Assembly (NCBI RefSeq): GCF_019063845.1
Contig: NZ_CP077683.1
Span: forward strand, 1,426,001-1,490,000
DNA: 64,000 bases
From: Geomonas subterranea
Lineage (GTDB): Bacteria > Desulfobacterota > Desulfuromonadia > Geobacterales > Geobacteraceae
Reading direction: 5' to 3'
Made by a program: the position numbers and the translations under genes. Each line of letters opens with the position of its first letter. Within the stretch, counting starts at the first letter, position 1. The notes beneath the pieces are model-generated. The model saw only the letters and a program-made list of their open reading frames with translations. It did not search any database and was not told the DNA's origin. Shown here one piece after another: positions 1-8,611 of this stretch.

Positions 1-240
1 GCGGAGATCGTCGCGGCGGTGCGCCGCGCCTACCTCAGGGGACTCGCCTTGGAGCTGAACCAGGGGTACCAGGACGACGAATACACCCTCCCGCAGCAGG
101 TCTTCAGCGAAGCGAACCCGACCATCACCCTGCCTCGATTCGTCACGCGGGAGTTCCTGGACGAGATGAAGAAGCGGGTATGGGATGCATTCAAACCGGA
201 AATGGCGGGACTTTTACCTGAGCCGGACGGGAAAACATAG
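1..240 (+). CDS. C-terminal end of an unrecognised protein (5' end outside window)
   Basis: An open frame enters from the left edge in frame 1 and stops at 238-240, giving the last 79 residues of a protein. The tail is soluble, mixed-charge and probably helical (…TREFLDEMKKRVWDAF…). I see no motif that names a family. The stop lies 16 bases before the aminotransferase start and an AGAGGAGGG ribosome site lies between them, so the two genes are probably cotranscribed. The function may be tied to that enzyme, but I cannot assign one. Confidence 0.7.
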   Translation, partial: AEIVAAVRRAYLRGLALELNQGYQDDEYTLPQQVFSEANPTITLPRFVTREFLDEMKKRVWDAFKPEMAGLLPEPDGKT

Positions 241-256
241 AAAGAGAGGAGGGACG

Positions 257-1645
257 ATGATAACTGAAATGAAGACGTCCTACCGGGTGGTGTCCGATGC
301 GCGGCTGGCAGAACTCAGGGGGCGCGAGGACAGGCTCTTTCACGAGCGTACGCCCGCGTCCAGGAAGACCTTCGAGCGCGCCCACGAAATGCTCCTGAAC
401 GGGGTGCCTATGCCGTGGATGGGGGACTGGGGCACCTCCCATCCGATATTCGTAAAGCAGGCGCAAGGGAACAGGATCAGCGACATCGACGGCAACGAGT
501 ACCTCGACTTCTGCCTGGGGGACACCGGGGCCATGTTCGGCCATTCCCCCGAGCCGACCGCGGCGGCGGTGGCCGACCAGGTGCGAAACGGGATCACCAC
601 GATGCTGCCGTCGGAGAGCGCCCTCGCCATCGGCAGCGAGCTCGGTCGCCGGTTCGGCCTCCCCTTCTGGCAGGTCGCCATGACCGCCACCGAGGCGAAC
701 CGCTACGTCCTCAGGATTTGCCGCGCGCTCACCGGCAGGCACAAGGTCCTCGTCATGAACGAGTGCTACCACGGTTCCATCGACGAAACCCTGCCGCACA
801 TAGGCCCGACCGGAAAGCTGGAACTCCGCTCCGATTTCGACATGAACCCGGGGGTCCCCAAGGACGCGCTGACCCGCGTGGTCGAATTCAACGACATTGC
901 CGCACTGGAAAGGGAGCTGGCCCACGGCGACGTGGCCTGCGTCCTCGCCGAGCCGATCATGACCAACTGCGGCATGGTGCTTCCGGCCGAAGGGTACCAC
1001 GATGCGCTCAGGGCGCTTTGCACAAGGTACGGCAGCATCCTGGTCATCGACGAGACCCACACCCTCTCCACGGGCCCCGGCGGCTACACGGCGGCCTACG
1101 GCCTCAAGCCGGATTTCGTCACGCTCGGCAAATCCATCGCCGGCGGCATCCCGGTTGCTGTGTACGGGTTCACCAAGGAGATCGCGGACCGGATCAACGC
1201 CTCCTTCGGCAAAAAGAGCGTCTCCGACCCGATGGGGATAGGTGGGACCCTCTCCGGCAACATGTTCGCCATCCGGGCCATGGAGGCGACCCTGACGCAC
1301 GTGGCCACCGACGATGCCTTCGGGCGGATGATCGCCGGGCAAAACAGGCTTTCGGACGGGCTCGACGCGGCGCTGAAAAGGCACGACATCCCCTGGAGCG
1401 TCACCAGAAGCGGCGCCCGTTGCGAACTGCAGTTCATGCCGCGCCTGCCCAAAAACGGCTCCGAGGCGAAGGCCCATTTCGACTGGGAGCTCATATACTA
1501 CACCCACCTCTACCTGGCCAACCGCGGCGTGCTCATCACCCCGTTCCACAACATGATGCTGGTCCCCCCCATGGCGACCGACGCCCAGATCGACACCCTG
1601 GTACAGGTCTGGGGCGACTGCATGGCGGAACTGTCCGCCCGCTAG
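257..1645 (+). CDS. class III (glutamate-1-semialdehyde aminomutase-like) PLP aminotransferase
   Basis: A 462-residue fold-type I PLP enzyme of the acetyl-ornithine/GSA aminotransferase class. Visible family marks are the N-terminal DGNEYLDFCLGDTGAMFGH segment, the LVIDETHT stretch that supplies the PLP-pyridine aspartate, and TLGKSIAGGIPVAVYGF, whose lysine should form the Schiff base. The length fits GSA-like aminotransferases, but the region is not a haem cluster, so the true substrate is probably another omega-amino or beta-amino acid. The ATG at 257 is preferred over an upstream in-frame ATG at 185 because AGAGGAGGG sits just before it and the upstream codons overlap the preceding gene. 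A strong hairpin terminator follows. Confidence 0.88.
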   Translation: MITEMKTSYRVVSDARLAELRGREDRLFHERTPASRKTFERAHEMLLNGVPMPWMGDWGTSHPIFVKQAQGNRISDIDGNEYLDFCLGDTGAMFGHSPEPTAAAVADQVRNGITTMLPSESALAIGSELGRRFGLPFWQVAMTATEANRYVLRICRALTGRHKVLVMNECYHGSIDETLPHIGPTGKLELRSDFDMNPGVPKDALTRVVEFNDIAALERELAHGDVACVLAEPIMTNCGMVLPAEGYHDALRALCTRYGSILVIDETHTLSTGPGGYTAAYGLKPDFVTLGKSIAGGIPVAVYGFTKEIADRINASFGKKSVSDPMGIGGTLSGNMFAIRAMEATLTHVATDDAFGRMIAGQNRLSDGLDAALKRHDIPWSVTRSGARCELQFMPRLPKNGSEAKAHFDWELIYYTHLYLANRGVLITPFHNMMLVPPMATDAQIDTLVQVWGDCMAELSAR

Positions 1646-1663
1646 GGCGCGTTGGCGACAAAA

Positions 1664-1690
1664 AAAGGGCTCGCATTGCGCGAGCCCTTT
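1664..1690. terminator. intrinsic terminator between convergent genes
   Basis: A perfect 10-bp stem AAAGGGCTCG/CGAGCCCTTT with a 7-nt loop. It has an A-run on the left and a T-rich tail on the right, so it can serve both the aminotransferase (plus) and the convergent acyl-CoA synthetase (minus). Confidence 0.85.
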
Positions 1691-1717
1691 CCTTTTGCTG
1701 ATCACCTATTCCCCAGC

Positions 1718-3361
1718 CTACCCCAAATGCTTTTCCCTGAGGGCGACCTTGTTGATCTTGCCTACGCTGGTCTTGTCGATGGCGTCGACGAGTTTCACCT
1801 TGACCAGCACGACCTGCTTGCTGACCACCCCCTTGTCGGCGTATTCCCTGACGTAATGGGCCAGCTCCTTCTCGGAAATCTTCACCGAAGGCTTGGCGAC
1901 CACCAGGGCCAGGGGGCGCTCGCCCCATTTCTCGTCGGCCTTGCCGATGACGGCGACCTCGGCAACCGCCGGATGGTGGGCGATTATATCCTCAAGCTCC
2001 AGCGAGGAAACCCACTCCCCCGCCACCTTGATGACGTCCTTGCTCCGGTCGGTGATGCGCAGGTAGCCCAACTCGTCGCGCACCGCGACATCGCCGGTGT
2101 GCAGGTACCCCCCTTCCCAGAGCCGCTCGGATGCCTTGTGGTCCTTCAAGTATCCCTGGGTGAGCCAGGGGGAGCGGACCACGACGTTGCCGGCGCTGAC
2201 GCCGTCACGCGGCAGTTCCTGCAGGTCTGCATCGACCACGCGCAGGTCCACCAGCGGCAGGGTGAGGCCGGTCTTGCAGCGGATCTCGGCCTGCTCGGCA
2301 TGCGACAGCTCCAGCATGGCCGGAGTGAGCTGCGAGACGGTCAATATCGGACAGGTCTCGGACATGCCGTAGCCGGTGAAGACGTCGATTCCCATCCTGA
2401 GCGCCTCGACGCAGAGGTTGCGCGACATCGCCGCGCCGCCGATGATGAGCTTCCAGCCGCGCAGGTCCATGCCTTCGGCGTGGGGGTGCTTCAGCATCAT
2501 GTGCAGGATGGTCGGGACGCAGTGGGAGAAGGTGGCCCCTTCCCGCGCCTTTAATTCGAGCAGGGTCTCGGGCATATAGCGCCCCGGGTAGACCTGCTTC
2601 AGCCCCAGCATGGTGGCGACGTAAGGAAGTCCCCAGGCGTGAACGTGGAACATGGGGGTGATCGGCATGTAGACGTCGTCCCGGTGCAGACAGGCGTGCG
2701 CGGTGGCCGAGCCGAGCGTCACCATGAGCCCCATGGTGTGCAGCACGAGCTGGCGGTGGCTGAAGTACACCCCCTTGGGCATCCCCGTGGTCCCGGTGGT
2801 GTAGAAGGTGGTGGCACGGGTGTTCTCGTCCAGGTCGGGGAAGTCGAAGGAGGGGGATGCCTGCGCCAGCAACTCCTCATATTCGCCAGCGAAGGGGACG
2901 GTGCCGTCATGCTTTTGCCGGTCGTCCGAGAGGAGGACATAGGTGCGCACGTTGTCGATCCTGCCGCGGATCTGCTCCATGATAGGAAGGAATTCCGCGT
3001 TCACCAGCATCACGTCGTCCTCGGCATGGTCGATGGTGTACAGGATCTGTTCAGGCGACAGGCGCACGTTGATGGTGTGCAGCACCGCGCCGATCATGGG
3101 CACCGCGAAGAAGAGTTCGAGGTAGCGGTGGCTGTCCCAGTCCATGACCGCGACCGTCTGCCCGGGACGGACCCCGAGGCTGGTCAGCATGTTCGCCACC
3201 CGCCCTACCCTCTCCCTGAGTTGCCGGTAGTTGCCGCGATAGAGGTCGCGGTAGACGATCTCCTGGTCCGGGTTGTCGACCACGGGGTAGAGGAGCATGT
3301 TTTTGATCAGCAGCGGGTAGTCGTAAGCGGACGGGGTACGCGGGATAAGCAAATCACTCAT
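1718..3361 (-). CDS. fatty acyl-CoA synthetase (AMP-dependent synthetase/ligase)
   Basis: A 547-residue ANL-superfamily ligase that would activate a medium- or long-chain fatty acid via an acyl-adenylate. Motifs in order: the P-loop-like FYTTGTTGMPKGV near residue 187, the adenylate-binding GYGMSETCP near 330, GYLHTGDVA, the DRSKDVIKVAGEWVSS hinge, and the C-terminal TSVGKINKVALREK with the catalytic lysine. It resembles the FadD3/AlkK-type single-domain ligases. The ATG at 3361 is preceded by AGGAGGC. The next gene on the same strand upstream is a hotdog thioesterase, so this may be a fatty acyl-CoA handling pair. Substrate chain length cannot be read from sequence. Confidence 0.92.
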   Translation of the reverse strand: MSDLLIPRTPSAYDYPLLIKNMLLYPVVDNPDQEIVYRDLYRGNYRQLRERVGRVANMLTSLGVRPGQTVAVMDWDSHRYLELFFAVPMIGAVLHTINVRLSPEQILYTIDHAEDDVMLVNAEFLPIMEQIRGRIDNVRTYVLLSDDRQKHDGTVPFAGEYEELLAQASPSFDFPDLDENTRATTFYTTGTTGMPKGVYFSHRQLVLHTMGLMVTLGSATAHACLHRDDVYMPITPMFHVHAWGLPYVATMLGLKQVYPGRYMPETLLELKAREGATFSHCVPTILHMMLKHPHAEGMDLRGWKLIIGGAAMSRNLCVEALRMGIDVFTGYGMSETCPILTVSQLTPAMLELSHAEQAEIRCKTGLTLPLVDLRVVDADLQELPRDGVSAGNVVVRSPWLTQGYLKDHKASERLWEGGYLHTGDVAVRDELGYLRITDRSKDVIKVAGEWVSSLELEDIIAHHPAVAEVAVIGKADEKWGERPLALVVAKPSVKISEKELAHYVREYADKGVVSKQVVLVKVKLVDAIDKTSVGKINKVALREKHLG

Positions 3362-3410
3362 CTATAGCCTCCTCTTTGAAGCGATGGTTGTACTTTTAAT
3401 TCATGCCCGA

Positions 3411-3941
3411 TCAGGAAACCCTCTGGCAGTCATCCAGGAAACTCTGCAAAACGTCCTCCTCGACCCCGGCCAAGGCGGCGATCCGGGACAGGCGCGGGAA
3501 CGACCATGACGTGCGCCCCTCGGCCAGACGCTGACCGCCGGCGGCATCGTAGATCGCCATGACCACCTCCGCCTCCGGGGGATCGAACTTGAGCACCTGT
3601 CCGACCACGCGAAGCTCGGTTTCTGTGGGCACCGGCTTCAGAAAGCGGACGCTGATCTCACGAGTGACGCCCAGCCTGCCGTGGCGTGCGAAAAGCGCAT
3701 ATGCCGCCGCCTCGTCCATGAGCGCGGAGATGATCCCCCCGTGCACCATGCCGTCGAACCCGCAGTAGCTGGCGGGAACAGTGGTCAGGCAGGCGACACC
3801 GTCGGAAGTGTGGTGGAAGCGAAGCCCCAGGCCGTGGGGGTGCCCCTCGGAGCAGACAAAACAGGAACCGGGCCAGCGTCCCTGTACCGGCGGCAGGTTA
3901 AGAACGGACGCATGATGGTCCGCGTTACAGCACTCCTTCAT
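3411..3941 (-). CDS. hotdog-fold thioesterase (PaaI family)
   Basis: A 176-residue protein with the hotdog signature GMVHGGIISALMDEAAA. In this family the HGG and the following acidic residue line the thioester site, and the predicted activity is hydrolysis of an acyl-CoA. An N-terminal extension carries CFVCSEGHPHGLGL, a cysteine-containing lead often seen in the PaaI/YbgC-like branch. The start at 3941 has GGAGGGATCG just upstream. It lies 50 bp from the acyl-CoA synthetase on the same strand, which supports a shared role in acyl-CoA turnover. Confidence 0.85.
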   Translation of the reverse strand: MKECCNADHHASVLNLPPVQGRWPGSCFVCSEGHPHGLGLRFHHTSDGVACLTTVPASYCGFDGMVHGGIISALMDEAAAYALFARHGRLGVTREISVRFLKPVPTETELRVVGQVLKFDPPEAEVVMAIYDAAGGQRLAEGRTSWSFPRLSRIAALAGVEEDVLQSFLDDCQRVS

Positions 3942-3977
3942 CGATCCCTCCTGAAGATAAACGTGGTCCTGTGGATC

Positions 3978-4430
3978 TCAGCACCTCATGCAGCGGACAT
4001 TTCCCTTTTCGCCCCAGCGGCGCAGTGCCTGGTTCAGTTGCTCCATCCCCTCTGCCATCGACCTGGCAAGGGCGAAACGAAACAGGGGCGCCAGCATCCC
4101 GCAAAACTCGGATTCCAGCCGGACCTTAAGACGCTCGTGATCAACAAGCTCGAGGCTGCAGGAAAAGGTCCAGGAAAGAAAAAACCGCCCCCCAAAGGTA
4201 CTGCGCCACGACAGCACCCCTCCCCCTATAGTGACCAGGGTCGCCTGCACGGCGAAAGGATCTATCCCGGGGAGATGGACCACGAGTTCGTGGGCGCCTC
4301 CTACCGTCCCGGGTCCGGCAAACTTCGGGAACAGGGGATTCCACTGCGGATAAAGGGCAAAGTCGCTAAGGAGTTCCCACACCCTCTCCCTGGTCGTCTG
4401 CAGAACTGTTTCGGAATGGATAGGTTTCAT
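3978..4430 (-). CDS. SRPBCC (START/Bet v1-like) domain protein
   Basis: A 150-residue single-domain protein with the polyketide-cyclase/START pattern. It opens with HSETVLQTTRERVWELLSDF and continues with YPQWNPLFP and a central W/F-rich strand region, ending in a long C-terminal helix. Members form a hydrophobic cavity that binds lipids or aromatics, and many are of unknown role. It lies directly upstream (36 bp) of the thioesterase on the same strand, so it may belong to the same lipid-related unit. The ligand is not predictable. Confidence 0.75.
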   Translation of the reverse strand: MKPIHSETVLQTTRERVWELLSDFALYPQWNPLFPKFAGPGTVGGAHELVVHLPGIDPFAVQATLVTIGGGVLSWRSTFGGRFFLSWTFSCSLELVDHERLKVRLESEFCGMLAPLFRFALARSMAEGMEQLNQALRRWGEKGNVRCMRC

Positions 4431-4540
4431 GCAGCCTCTGAACCAGTCAAGTCACAAGACCTGCAACTTTACTATTTTTCGGCACCGGATGCCATATTTG
4501 TTTGTATACAAAGGGCAAAAAGTTTGGACTGGGCAAACAA

Positions 4541-4564
4541 AAAGCCGCCCATTTGGGCGGCTTT
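4541..4564. terminator. intrinsic terminator downstream of small lipoprotein
   Basis: AAAGCCGCCC, a 4-nt ATTT loop, then GGGCGGCTTT form a perfect 10-bp stem. The A-rich left flank provides the U tract for minus-strand transcripts coming from the lipoprotein gene at 4590-4835. Confidence 0.85.
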
Positions 4565-4589
4565 CGTGGAAACATTCTTTGAGCAGGCA

Positions 4590-4835
4590 CTACCTTTGGA
4601 AGATGGATCCTTTTTCGATCTGGTTCTTGCGAATTTCGTATTCCTTCCTGTTGATCCTGCCTGCCCTGTAGTCATCCTCCACCTGCTGCATCTGCCGGTG
4701 GGCACTGTACTCGTAAGCGCCAACGCCTACCGCCGCGCCGCCCAGGGCACCGCCGACCGCGCTCCCTTCACGGGAGGCACACCCGGAGGCGAACGCACTC
4801 AACACCATGCTGATAAATAGAAGTATCCTTTTCAT
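4590..4835 (-). CDS. small glycine-zipper-type lipoprotein
   Basis: An 81-residue protein. MKRILLFISMVLSAFASGC is a signal peptide ending in a lipobox (Cys19). It is followed by a short glycine-zipper stretch GGALGGAAVGVGAYEY and a charged C-terminal coil with RINRKEYEIRKNQIEKG. Glycine-zipper lipoproteins of this size usually associate with the outer membrane or cell wall, but the role is unknown. I chose the internal ATG at 4835, with GGAGTGCAAG before it, over the longer frame from 4883 because it begins the signal peptide cleanly. A strong terminator follows. Confidence 0.8.
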   Translation of the reverse strand: MKRILLFISMVLSAFASGCASREGSAVGGALGGAAVGVGAYEYSAHRQMQQVEDDYRAGRINRKEYEIRKNQIEKGSIFQR

Positions 4836-4969
4836 CTTGCACTCCTTTGGTCGTAGAATCTGGCATACCGCCCAAACCAGCATAGCACAAAGTTAAAATT
4901 TTCACATCCAATCCTGTTTAGGGCTCCTTCCCGGCAGGAGGTAGCTCTGGTGCCAGTGTGCTCACCCCG

Positions 4970-5080
4970 TTCTTCAGCGAGCATCAATAAGAGAGGCAGC
5001 CCGATGCCAAGGGTCGCATAGATGATGTGGAAGACAAAGGAAACGCCCATGAGGGCCCGGGCGGCGAGGAGGTTGTCCAT
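4970..5080 (-). pseudogene. 5' remnant of a cytochrome bd oxidase subunit I-like gene (cydA)
   Basis: An ATG at 5080 behind a good ribosome site (CGGAGGCATC) opens a frame reading MDNLLAARALMGVSFVFHII and then a first transmembrane helix ending LPLLLMLAEE. This is the N-terminus of CydA-type quinol oxidases: LxARxxMGxSxxFHI, with the histidine expected to be a haem ligand. After about 36 codons the similarity stops and the frame continues as unrelated sequence until a stop near 4832. The remaining roughly 400 residues of CydA and any cydB are absent nearby, so this is a truncated relic. Confidence 0.6.
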
Positions 5081-5250
5081 GATGCCTCCGATTTAAAGGT
5101 TAAAAACCTTTTAAGTGTCCCGATCGGAGAGGCGTTGTCAAGAAACGGTCGCGGGCGTACCGCATCAATCTTTTTTTTCTTGCGCGCTGAAAAAATCATG
5201 GCAACATTAACGCACGCCAATCAATTCAAATCCTGAAAAGGAGGACGCCA

Positions 5251-5862
5251 ATGCCTCATAACGACCTTCCGCACGCGGAGATGGTAGCGAAGTCAGAAGA
5301 GGTACGTCAGGTGCTGACGCCGGAACTGTACGCCTACCTTATCTCACTAATTCCGACACCGGACCGGTATGCCGCCCTGCACACCCGGTTTGAGTCCAGT
5401 CTCACGGGCTATTTGAAAGGCATCCCGGAACAGGTGAAGGAGTGTGAAGAGGCGCGTGTCGAACTGAACCAGGCTATCACAGTCATCAACGGGTTCAGTA
5501 AAGCGGTAAGCCCCATAGACCCCACCGTGATGAACAAATTCAACGTTGCCCCGAAACCGGCAACAACCGCAGCGGCCGCTCCCTTGGTAGCTGCAGAGGA
5601 CTTCAAGATCCACTTTGACAAACAAGGACAGCCTTACAGTTCGGTTTCCAAGCTTGCAGGAGCCAAAGGGTACGAAGTATGGTTCTGCGAAAGTGACCCC
5701 AGCATCGAGAGCAACTGGAATTTTCTGACCTGGTCTACGAATTGCCAAGGAATCTACCTGACCGGGTTGAACAGGACTAAAACCAACTACCTGAGGCTTA
5801 GGGGCAAGCGAGGCAATTCCCTGGGCCCGTGGTCCAACTTGGTGGTTTTACCATCCGTCTGA
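5251..5862 (+). CDS. unrecognised protein with a fibronectin III-like C-terminus
   Basis: A 203-residue soluble protein with no signal peptide. Residues 1-100 are predicted helical (…EVRQVLTPELYAYLISLIP…). An Ala/Thr/Pro-rich linker at about 108-120 separates this from a C-terminal beta-rich segment with GYEVWFCESDPS, a tryptophan pair, LTGLNRTKTNYLRLRG and GPWSNLVVLPSV. That layout resembles the end of a fibronectin type III domain. An AAAGGAGGACGCC ribosome site precedes the ATG. A GC-rich hairpin follows the stop. I do not recognise the family. Confidence 0.7.
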   Translation: MPHNDLPHAEMVAKSEEVRQVLTPELYAYLISLIPTPDRYAALHTRFESSLTGYLKGIPEQVKECEEARVELNQAITVINGFSKAVSPIDPTVMNKFNVAPKPATTAAAAPLVAAEDFKIHFDKQGQPYSSVSKLAGAKGYEVWFCESDPSIESNWNFLTWSTNCQGIYLTGLNRTKTNYLRLRGKRGNSLGPWSNLVVLPSV

Positions 5863-5869
5863 TTTGCCT

Positions 5870-5900
5870 CCTCCCCCCTGGTTTGCCGCCAGGGGGGAGG
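5870..5900 (+). terminator. GC-rich hairpin after 5251-5862 (weak terminator)
   Basis: A 12-bp perfect stem CCTCCCCCCTGG/CCAGGGGGGAGG with a 7-nt loop lies 8 nt after the stop. There is no U tract, so termination efficiency is doubtful. Confidence 0.45.
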
Positions 5901-6060
5901 CTGCACGTCCAACGTCACCTCCCTTCTCTCTCCGTAAAGAACAAACGAACATTCCCCTGATAGAAGTCAGTCCTAACCGCTTTGAGGCCAGATCACCAGC
6001 CAGCCTTCCCCCCGTGCTCCCCCACCAACAACGTCCTTATCGGCGGAAATCAAATCAGTG

Positions 6061-6501
6061 CTGGATTCGTTGAATTGGGATCAGATTGGTCGACTCAGAA
6101 TGAGATGCGCCGAATTTGAACGACATTCGTTGAATTGGAACGGGATTCTTCGAATCTGAATCAGATTCGTCGAATTGGAACGGGATTCTTCGAATTGGAA
6201 CGGGATTCGTCGAATTTGAACGGGATTCGTCGAATTTGAACGGGATTCGTCGAATTGGAACGGGATTCGTCGAATTTGAAACGGGATTCGTCGAATTGGA
6301 ACGGGATTCGTCGAATCTGAACGAGATTCGTCGAATTGGAACGAGATTCGTCGAATCTGAACGGGATCCGTCGAATTGGAGCGGGATTCGTCGAATTGGA
6401 ACGGGATTCGTCGAATCTGAACGAGATTCGTCGAATTGGAACGAGATTCGTCGAATCTGAACGGGATCCGTCGAATTGGAGCGGGATTCGTCGAATTTCA
6501 A
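6061..6501. repeat. tandem array of about 22 20-bp units with a palindromic core
   Basis: Twenty-two contiguous units with consensus CGGGATTCGTCGAATTGGAA fill 6061-6501. A degenerate 23rd unit may follow. The first three units are degenerate and the array becomes regular to the right. Each unit contains ATTCG-N-CGAAT, an inverted repeat around one base. One extra A at 6281 shifts the phase by one base. Units 6282-6381 and 6382-6481 are a perfect 100-bp duplication of five units. Because 20 is not a multiple of three, all frames are open and give spurious repetitive peptides. It lies 166 bp upstream of the MBL hydrolase and downstream of 5251-5862. There are no unique spacers, so it is not CRISPR. 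Confidence 0.95.
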
Positions 6502-6667
6502 CTGGATTCCACGCACCTGAGCCAGACTCGCCTTTACCGGACGATTCGCGGCAGATACACTCAAAGAATAAAGTGTCCCAAATCATTCGACATATGTCCC
6601 TCGGGCCACTGGCAGGACCTGAAGCAATTGATGATAATATCGCCATATCGACTAAAGGAGGCAACAG

Positions 6668-7438
6668 ATGAAGTTCATGCAGGTTCGCAACGACACAGCC
6701 AGGATCGAATACGGCGGCAAGAGATTTCTGATCGACCCGGTTTTCGCGGATAAAGGCGCATACCCGGCCTTCGCGGGAACGGTCAACGGGCATCTGCGCA
6801 ACCCGCTGGTGGACCTGCCGGTTCCCGTGGAGACGCTGCTCGATGTTGACGCCGTTATCGTCACCCACACCCATCTCGACCACTGGGATGATGCCGCGAA
6901 AAATCAAATACCGAAGCAGATGCCGGTCTTCGCGCAGAACGAAAAAGATGCCGCAGGACTCCGGGGGGCTGGCTTTACCGACGTCACCGTTATCACAGAG
7001 CAAACCGATTTCGCCGGCATCACTCTCATAAAAACATCCGGACAGCATGGCAGCGACGCGGCCATGGCGAAACTGGGAGATCGTTTGGGAGAGGTATGCG
7101 GAGTGCTCTTCCGTCATCCCGACGAGAACCCCCTCTATCTCGCCGGCGACACCGTCTGGAACCGGCATGTGGCTGACGCACTGCGGGAGTACAAGCCGGG
7201 CGTTATCGTCCTGAACTGCGGGGATGCCCAGATTATCGGGATCGGCTCCATAATCATGGGGAAGGAGGACGTATATGAAGTCTGGAAAGCAGCGCCGGAC
7301 GCCACCATCATAGCAAGCCACATGGAGGCCATGAACCACGCGGTGCTGTCACGTAAAGAATTGCGTGACTTCCTGAAGGAAAATGGCATGATGCAGCGAG
7401 TGCTGGTGCCTGAGGACGGAGAGACCTGCGAGTTGTAA
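6668..7438 (+). CDS. MBL-fold metal-dependent hydrolase (UlaG/UPF0173-like)
   Basis: A 256-residue metallo-beta-lactamase-fold protein. It begins FMQVRNDTARIEYGGKRFLIDPVF, a layout typical of the UlaG/RomA-like branch, and carries the metal motif THTHLDHWDD near residue 65-74. Further possible ligands are the aspartate in LAGDTVW and the histidine in ASHMEAMNH. The physiological substrate is not predictable; relatives hydrolyse lactones or phosphodiesters. The ATG follows AAAGGAGGCAACAG. An AraC/DJ-1 regulator gene starts 46 bp downstream on the same strand, a frequent pairing for locally controlled hydrolases, but that regulator is frameshifted here. Confidence 0.88.
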   Translation: MKFMQVRNDTARIEYGGKRFLIDPVFADKGAYPAFAGTVNGHLRNPLVDLPVPVETLLDVDAVIVTHTHLDHWDDAAKNQIPKQMPVFAQNEKDAAGLRGAGFTDVTVITEQTDFAGITLIKTSGQHGSDAAMAKLGDRLGEVCGVLFRHPDENPLYLAGDTVWNRHVADALREYKPGVIVLNCGDAQIIGIGSIIMGKEDVYEVWKAAPDATIIASHMEAMNHAVLSRKELRDFLKENGMMQRVLVPEDGETCEL

Positions 7439-7483
7439 GCCGTGTCAGGCGCGGTTAATCTGGGAGCAGTGCGAGAGGATCAC

Positions 7484-8445
7484 ATGTCGGTTCCGTCTGT
7501 TGCAGTCGTCGCCATCAACCACTTCAGCCCCTTTCACTTCTCGGTGCCGTGCATCATCTTCGGCGACATTCTGCCCGGTCAGAAGCTCTTCGATCTAAAG
7601 ATCTGCGCGGGTGAACCGGGCCCGCTGCACTCGCGCCAGGGTTTCAGCATCGAGACCTCCTTCGGGCTGGAAGCCCTGGAGCAGGCCGACATCGTCATCG
7701 TCCCCTACTGGCGCGATCCCGCAGAGAGGCCCAACCAGGGATTGCTCGACGCCCTTAGGGCTGCCTACAAGCGGGGCGCGCTAGTGGTGGGACTCTGCCT
7801 GGGGACCTATGTACTTGCCTATGCCGGTTTGCTCGATCAGCGCCGGGCTGGTACCCACTGGGAGTTCGAGCAGGACTTCGTCAGCCGCTTCCCGAACGTG
7901 CAGTTGGACACCAACGCCCTCTACGTCGAGGACGACAGGTTAGTGACCTCAGCCGGAACCGCGGCAGGTCTCGACTGCTGTCTGTACCTGGTGCACAGGG
8001 AGCATGGCCGGGCCATCGCCAACAAGGTGGCCAGGCGCATGGTCATCCCGCCGCACCGCGAGGGGGGGCAGGCGCAGTTCATAGAGCAGCCCGTCCCCCT
8101 TTCCACCCGCGACGCCAACGTCAACAAACTGCTCGAGTATCTGCGGAACAACCTCGGCAAGGCGTACAGCCTGGACGAGTTGGCCGATCACAGCCTGATG
8201 AGTCGCCGTACCTTCACGCGGCACTTCCAGAAGGCCACCGGCATGTCGTCGGCGCCTGGCTCATGAGCGAGCGCCTGCAGCGGAGCCAGGAGTTGTTGGA
8301 GACTACCGGCCACTCCATAGAAACAATAGCCGAGTTGGTCGGCTTCCAGTCCGCCGCTTACCTGCGCCAACACTTCCGGGCGAGGTTCAACGTCACCCCC
8401 ACCGAATGGCGCAAAACCTTCCAGTCCGCCAGCCTCAATGCCTGA
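7484..8445 (+). pseudogene. GlxA-type AraC regulator (DJ-1/PfpI + HTH), frameshifted
   Basis: The N-terminal part is a DJ-1/PfpI-like domain with the nucleophile-elbow GLCLGTYVLAYAG and then GTHWE; the C-terminal part is an AraC double helix-turn-helix. The first frame runs to GMSSAPGS and stops at 8266. The missing end (MSERLQRSQELLE… to 8445) is in another frame. Comparison with the second copy at 12002-12421 shows a single missing A at about 8248 (GCATGTC-GTCGG versus GCATGTCAGTCGG). A restored protein would be about 320 residues, normal for the family. As read, the second recognition helix is lost. ATG 7484, with GAGAGGATCAC before it, is the likely start. A sequencing error remains possible. 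Confidence 0.8.
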
Positions 8446-8535
8446 CGTTGCAACGTTTCCTGGTCTCTAAGTAGGTACTTCGGAGGATCCGGCACCAACC
8501 GAACTGCTGCCACAAAGCACTGCACGAGCCCCAGC

Positions 8536-8562
8536 GTCCCCCCCCTTTAGCGAAGGGGGGAC
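8536..8562. repeat. C-tract/G-tract palindrome (REP-like)
   Basis: GTCCCCCCCC…GGGGGGAC with a TTTAGCGAA loop, followed by AGGGAGGATTT. The same C-run, TTCGC-type loop and G-run design recurs at 49655-49675, so it is a dispersed intergenic palindrome and not a gene-specific terminator. Confidence 0.6.
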
Positions 8563-8611
8563 AGGGAGGATTTGTCTTACACCAGACCTTAAAATGAAAG
8601 CAGGTAACCCC

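Noticed and set aside
191..1705. Long open frame antisense to the aminotransferase
   Set aside because: GC-rich shadow frame: the plus-strand protein has clear family motifs and a ribosome site, while the antisense product has none.
6061..6501. CRISPR array
   Set aside because: Units are contiguous with no unique spacers, and no cas genes are near.
6055..7339. Repetitive proteins read from the 20-bp array on both strands
   Set aside because: All frames are open only because the array lacks stops; the period is not a multiple of three, so no protein repeat is selected.
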